NCBI GenBank assembly: GCA_041175665.1
Contig: JBEDEM010000105.1
Location: 1 to 6,885, forward strand
DNA: 6,885 nucleotides
Source: UBA3064 sp016868095
GTDB taxonomy: Bacteria > Pseudomonadota > Gammaproteobacteria > Burkholderiales > Burkholderiaceae_E
Direction of reading: 5' to 3'
This document shows positions 6,302 to 6,885 of this stretch, in pieces. Position 1 is the first letter of the stretch. Each line of letters starts with the position of its first letter. A model generated the notes under the pieces. The model saw only the letters and a program-made list of their open reading frames with translations, searched no databases and had not been told where the DNA came from. The translations under genes were made by a program, and so were the position numbers.

Positions 6302-6885
6302 ATGGCTCAAAGGGTGGATCGTTCTCGACAAGCCTTGCGCTATGGGTGGATGGCGCTATGTTTGCTGTGGGCTGCGGGGCCTTTGTATTTACCTGCCTAC
6401 TACCTCACGATTGCGAACCACATTGGGATGGTAGCTTTGGTTGCTCTAGGATTAGTCCTGATGACTGGTGTTGCCGGGCTAACCTCGTTTGGCCAGGCCG
6501 CATTTGTCGGGCTTGGGGCCTATGTGAGTGCGGTATTGACGACCACCTATAGCCTTTCCCCCTGGCTTGGCTTGCTTGCCGTGGTTGTCGTGACTATTTC
6601 GGTCGCTTTCGCACTGGGTGCGATCACGCTTCGCCTTTCAGGCCACTACTTGCCGCTTGGAACAATAGCCTGGGGACTTAGCCTTTATTTTCTTTTTGGA
6701 AATTTGGAAATACTTGGTGGTCACACCGGCTTGTCATCCATACCGCCGATTGAGGTTTTTGGATATGGCCTGAAATCTGCTGCGTCGATTTATTATTTAA
6801 TTTGGGTCGTTCTTTTTCTTGCCATCGTTCTCAGCGACAATCTGCTTCATTCGCGTGAGGGCCGTGCGATTCGTGCGCTTAAGGG
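6302..6885 (+). CDS. livM: Liv-type ABC transporter permease, LivM family (partial, 3' end outside window)
   Basis: Second permease of the Liv-type importer. The frame stays open from the ATG at 6302 to the window end, giving 194 complete codons of a protein that is usually 320-420 residues, so the C-terminal part is missing only because the window stops. A basic N-terminus (R4, R7, R9) precedes hydrophobic segments at about 15-32, 36-57, 66-82, 87-108, 117-134 and 160-178. The family block GVAGLTSFGQAAFVGLGAY (56-74) is clear, as are the L-R-L-S-G-H-Y-L-P-L segment (110-119), GGHTGLSSIP (139-148) and the start of the ATPase-contact loop, EGRAIRALK (186-194). LivM normally pairs with LivH and is followed by the ATPases LivG and LivF, which should lie just beyond this window. 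It should share the substrate of the binding protein at 2105. Confidence 0.92.
   Translation, partial: MAQRVDRSRQALRYGWMALCLLWAAGPLYLPAYYLTIANHIGMVALVALGLVLMTGVAGLTSFGQAAFVGLGAYVSAVLTTTYSLSPWLGLLAVVVVTISVAFALGAITLRLSGHYLPLGTIAWGLSLYFLFGNLEILGGHTGLSSIPPIEVFGYGLKSAASIYYLIWVVLFLAIVLSDNLLHSREGRAIRALK

Overview
The window looks like a chromosomal catabolic segment from a proteobacterium. Betaproteobacteria (Burkholderiales, Alcaligenaceae-like) is the best guess. That guess rests on the protein families, which in my memory are typical of Bordetella/Achromobacter/Cupriavidus-type genomes: a DHA1-like MFS carrier, an SDR ending in a V-C-G-G tail, a feruloyl-CoA synthase-type ligase and an aromatic-type Liv ABC transporter. 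G+C is near one half by eye, lower than in many relatives, so the genus stays open. There is no sign of phage, transposon, CRISPR, rRNA or tRNA.

Layout: two transcription units diverge from a 168-base intergenic region (1937-2104). To the left, on the minus strand, an SDR dehydrogenase (1238-1936) is followed by an MFS transporter (3-1238); the two genes overlap by one base in a TAATG junction. To the right, on the plus strand, four genes are closely packed: a secreted periplasmic substrate-binding protein (2105-3247), an aryl/hydroxycinnamate CoA ligase of the feruloyl-CoA synthase type (3278-5197), a LivH-type permease (5239-6297) and a LivM-type permease cut by the window end (6302->6885). 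The gaps are 30, 41 and 4 bases, with no terminator visible between genes. The two ATPases (LivG/LivF) of such a transporter are not in the window and would be expected just downstream.

Working model (inference): the binding protein captures a plant-derived aromatic acid such as ferulate, p-coumarate or a related phenylpropenoid. The LivHM permease imports it and the ligase, encoded inside the transporter operon, converts it to its CoA thioester in the cytoplasm. The SDR may oxidise a hydroxyl intermediate downstream, and the MFS protein may move a related aromatic compound in or out. The hydratase/aldolase, vanillin dehydrogenase or beta-oxidation enzymes needed to complete a ferulate pathway are not in view. 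No feature is clearly an undescribed system; the most notable points are the ligase inside the Liv operon, the weak start signal of that ligase, the enlarged LivH and the divergent control region.
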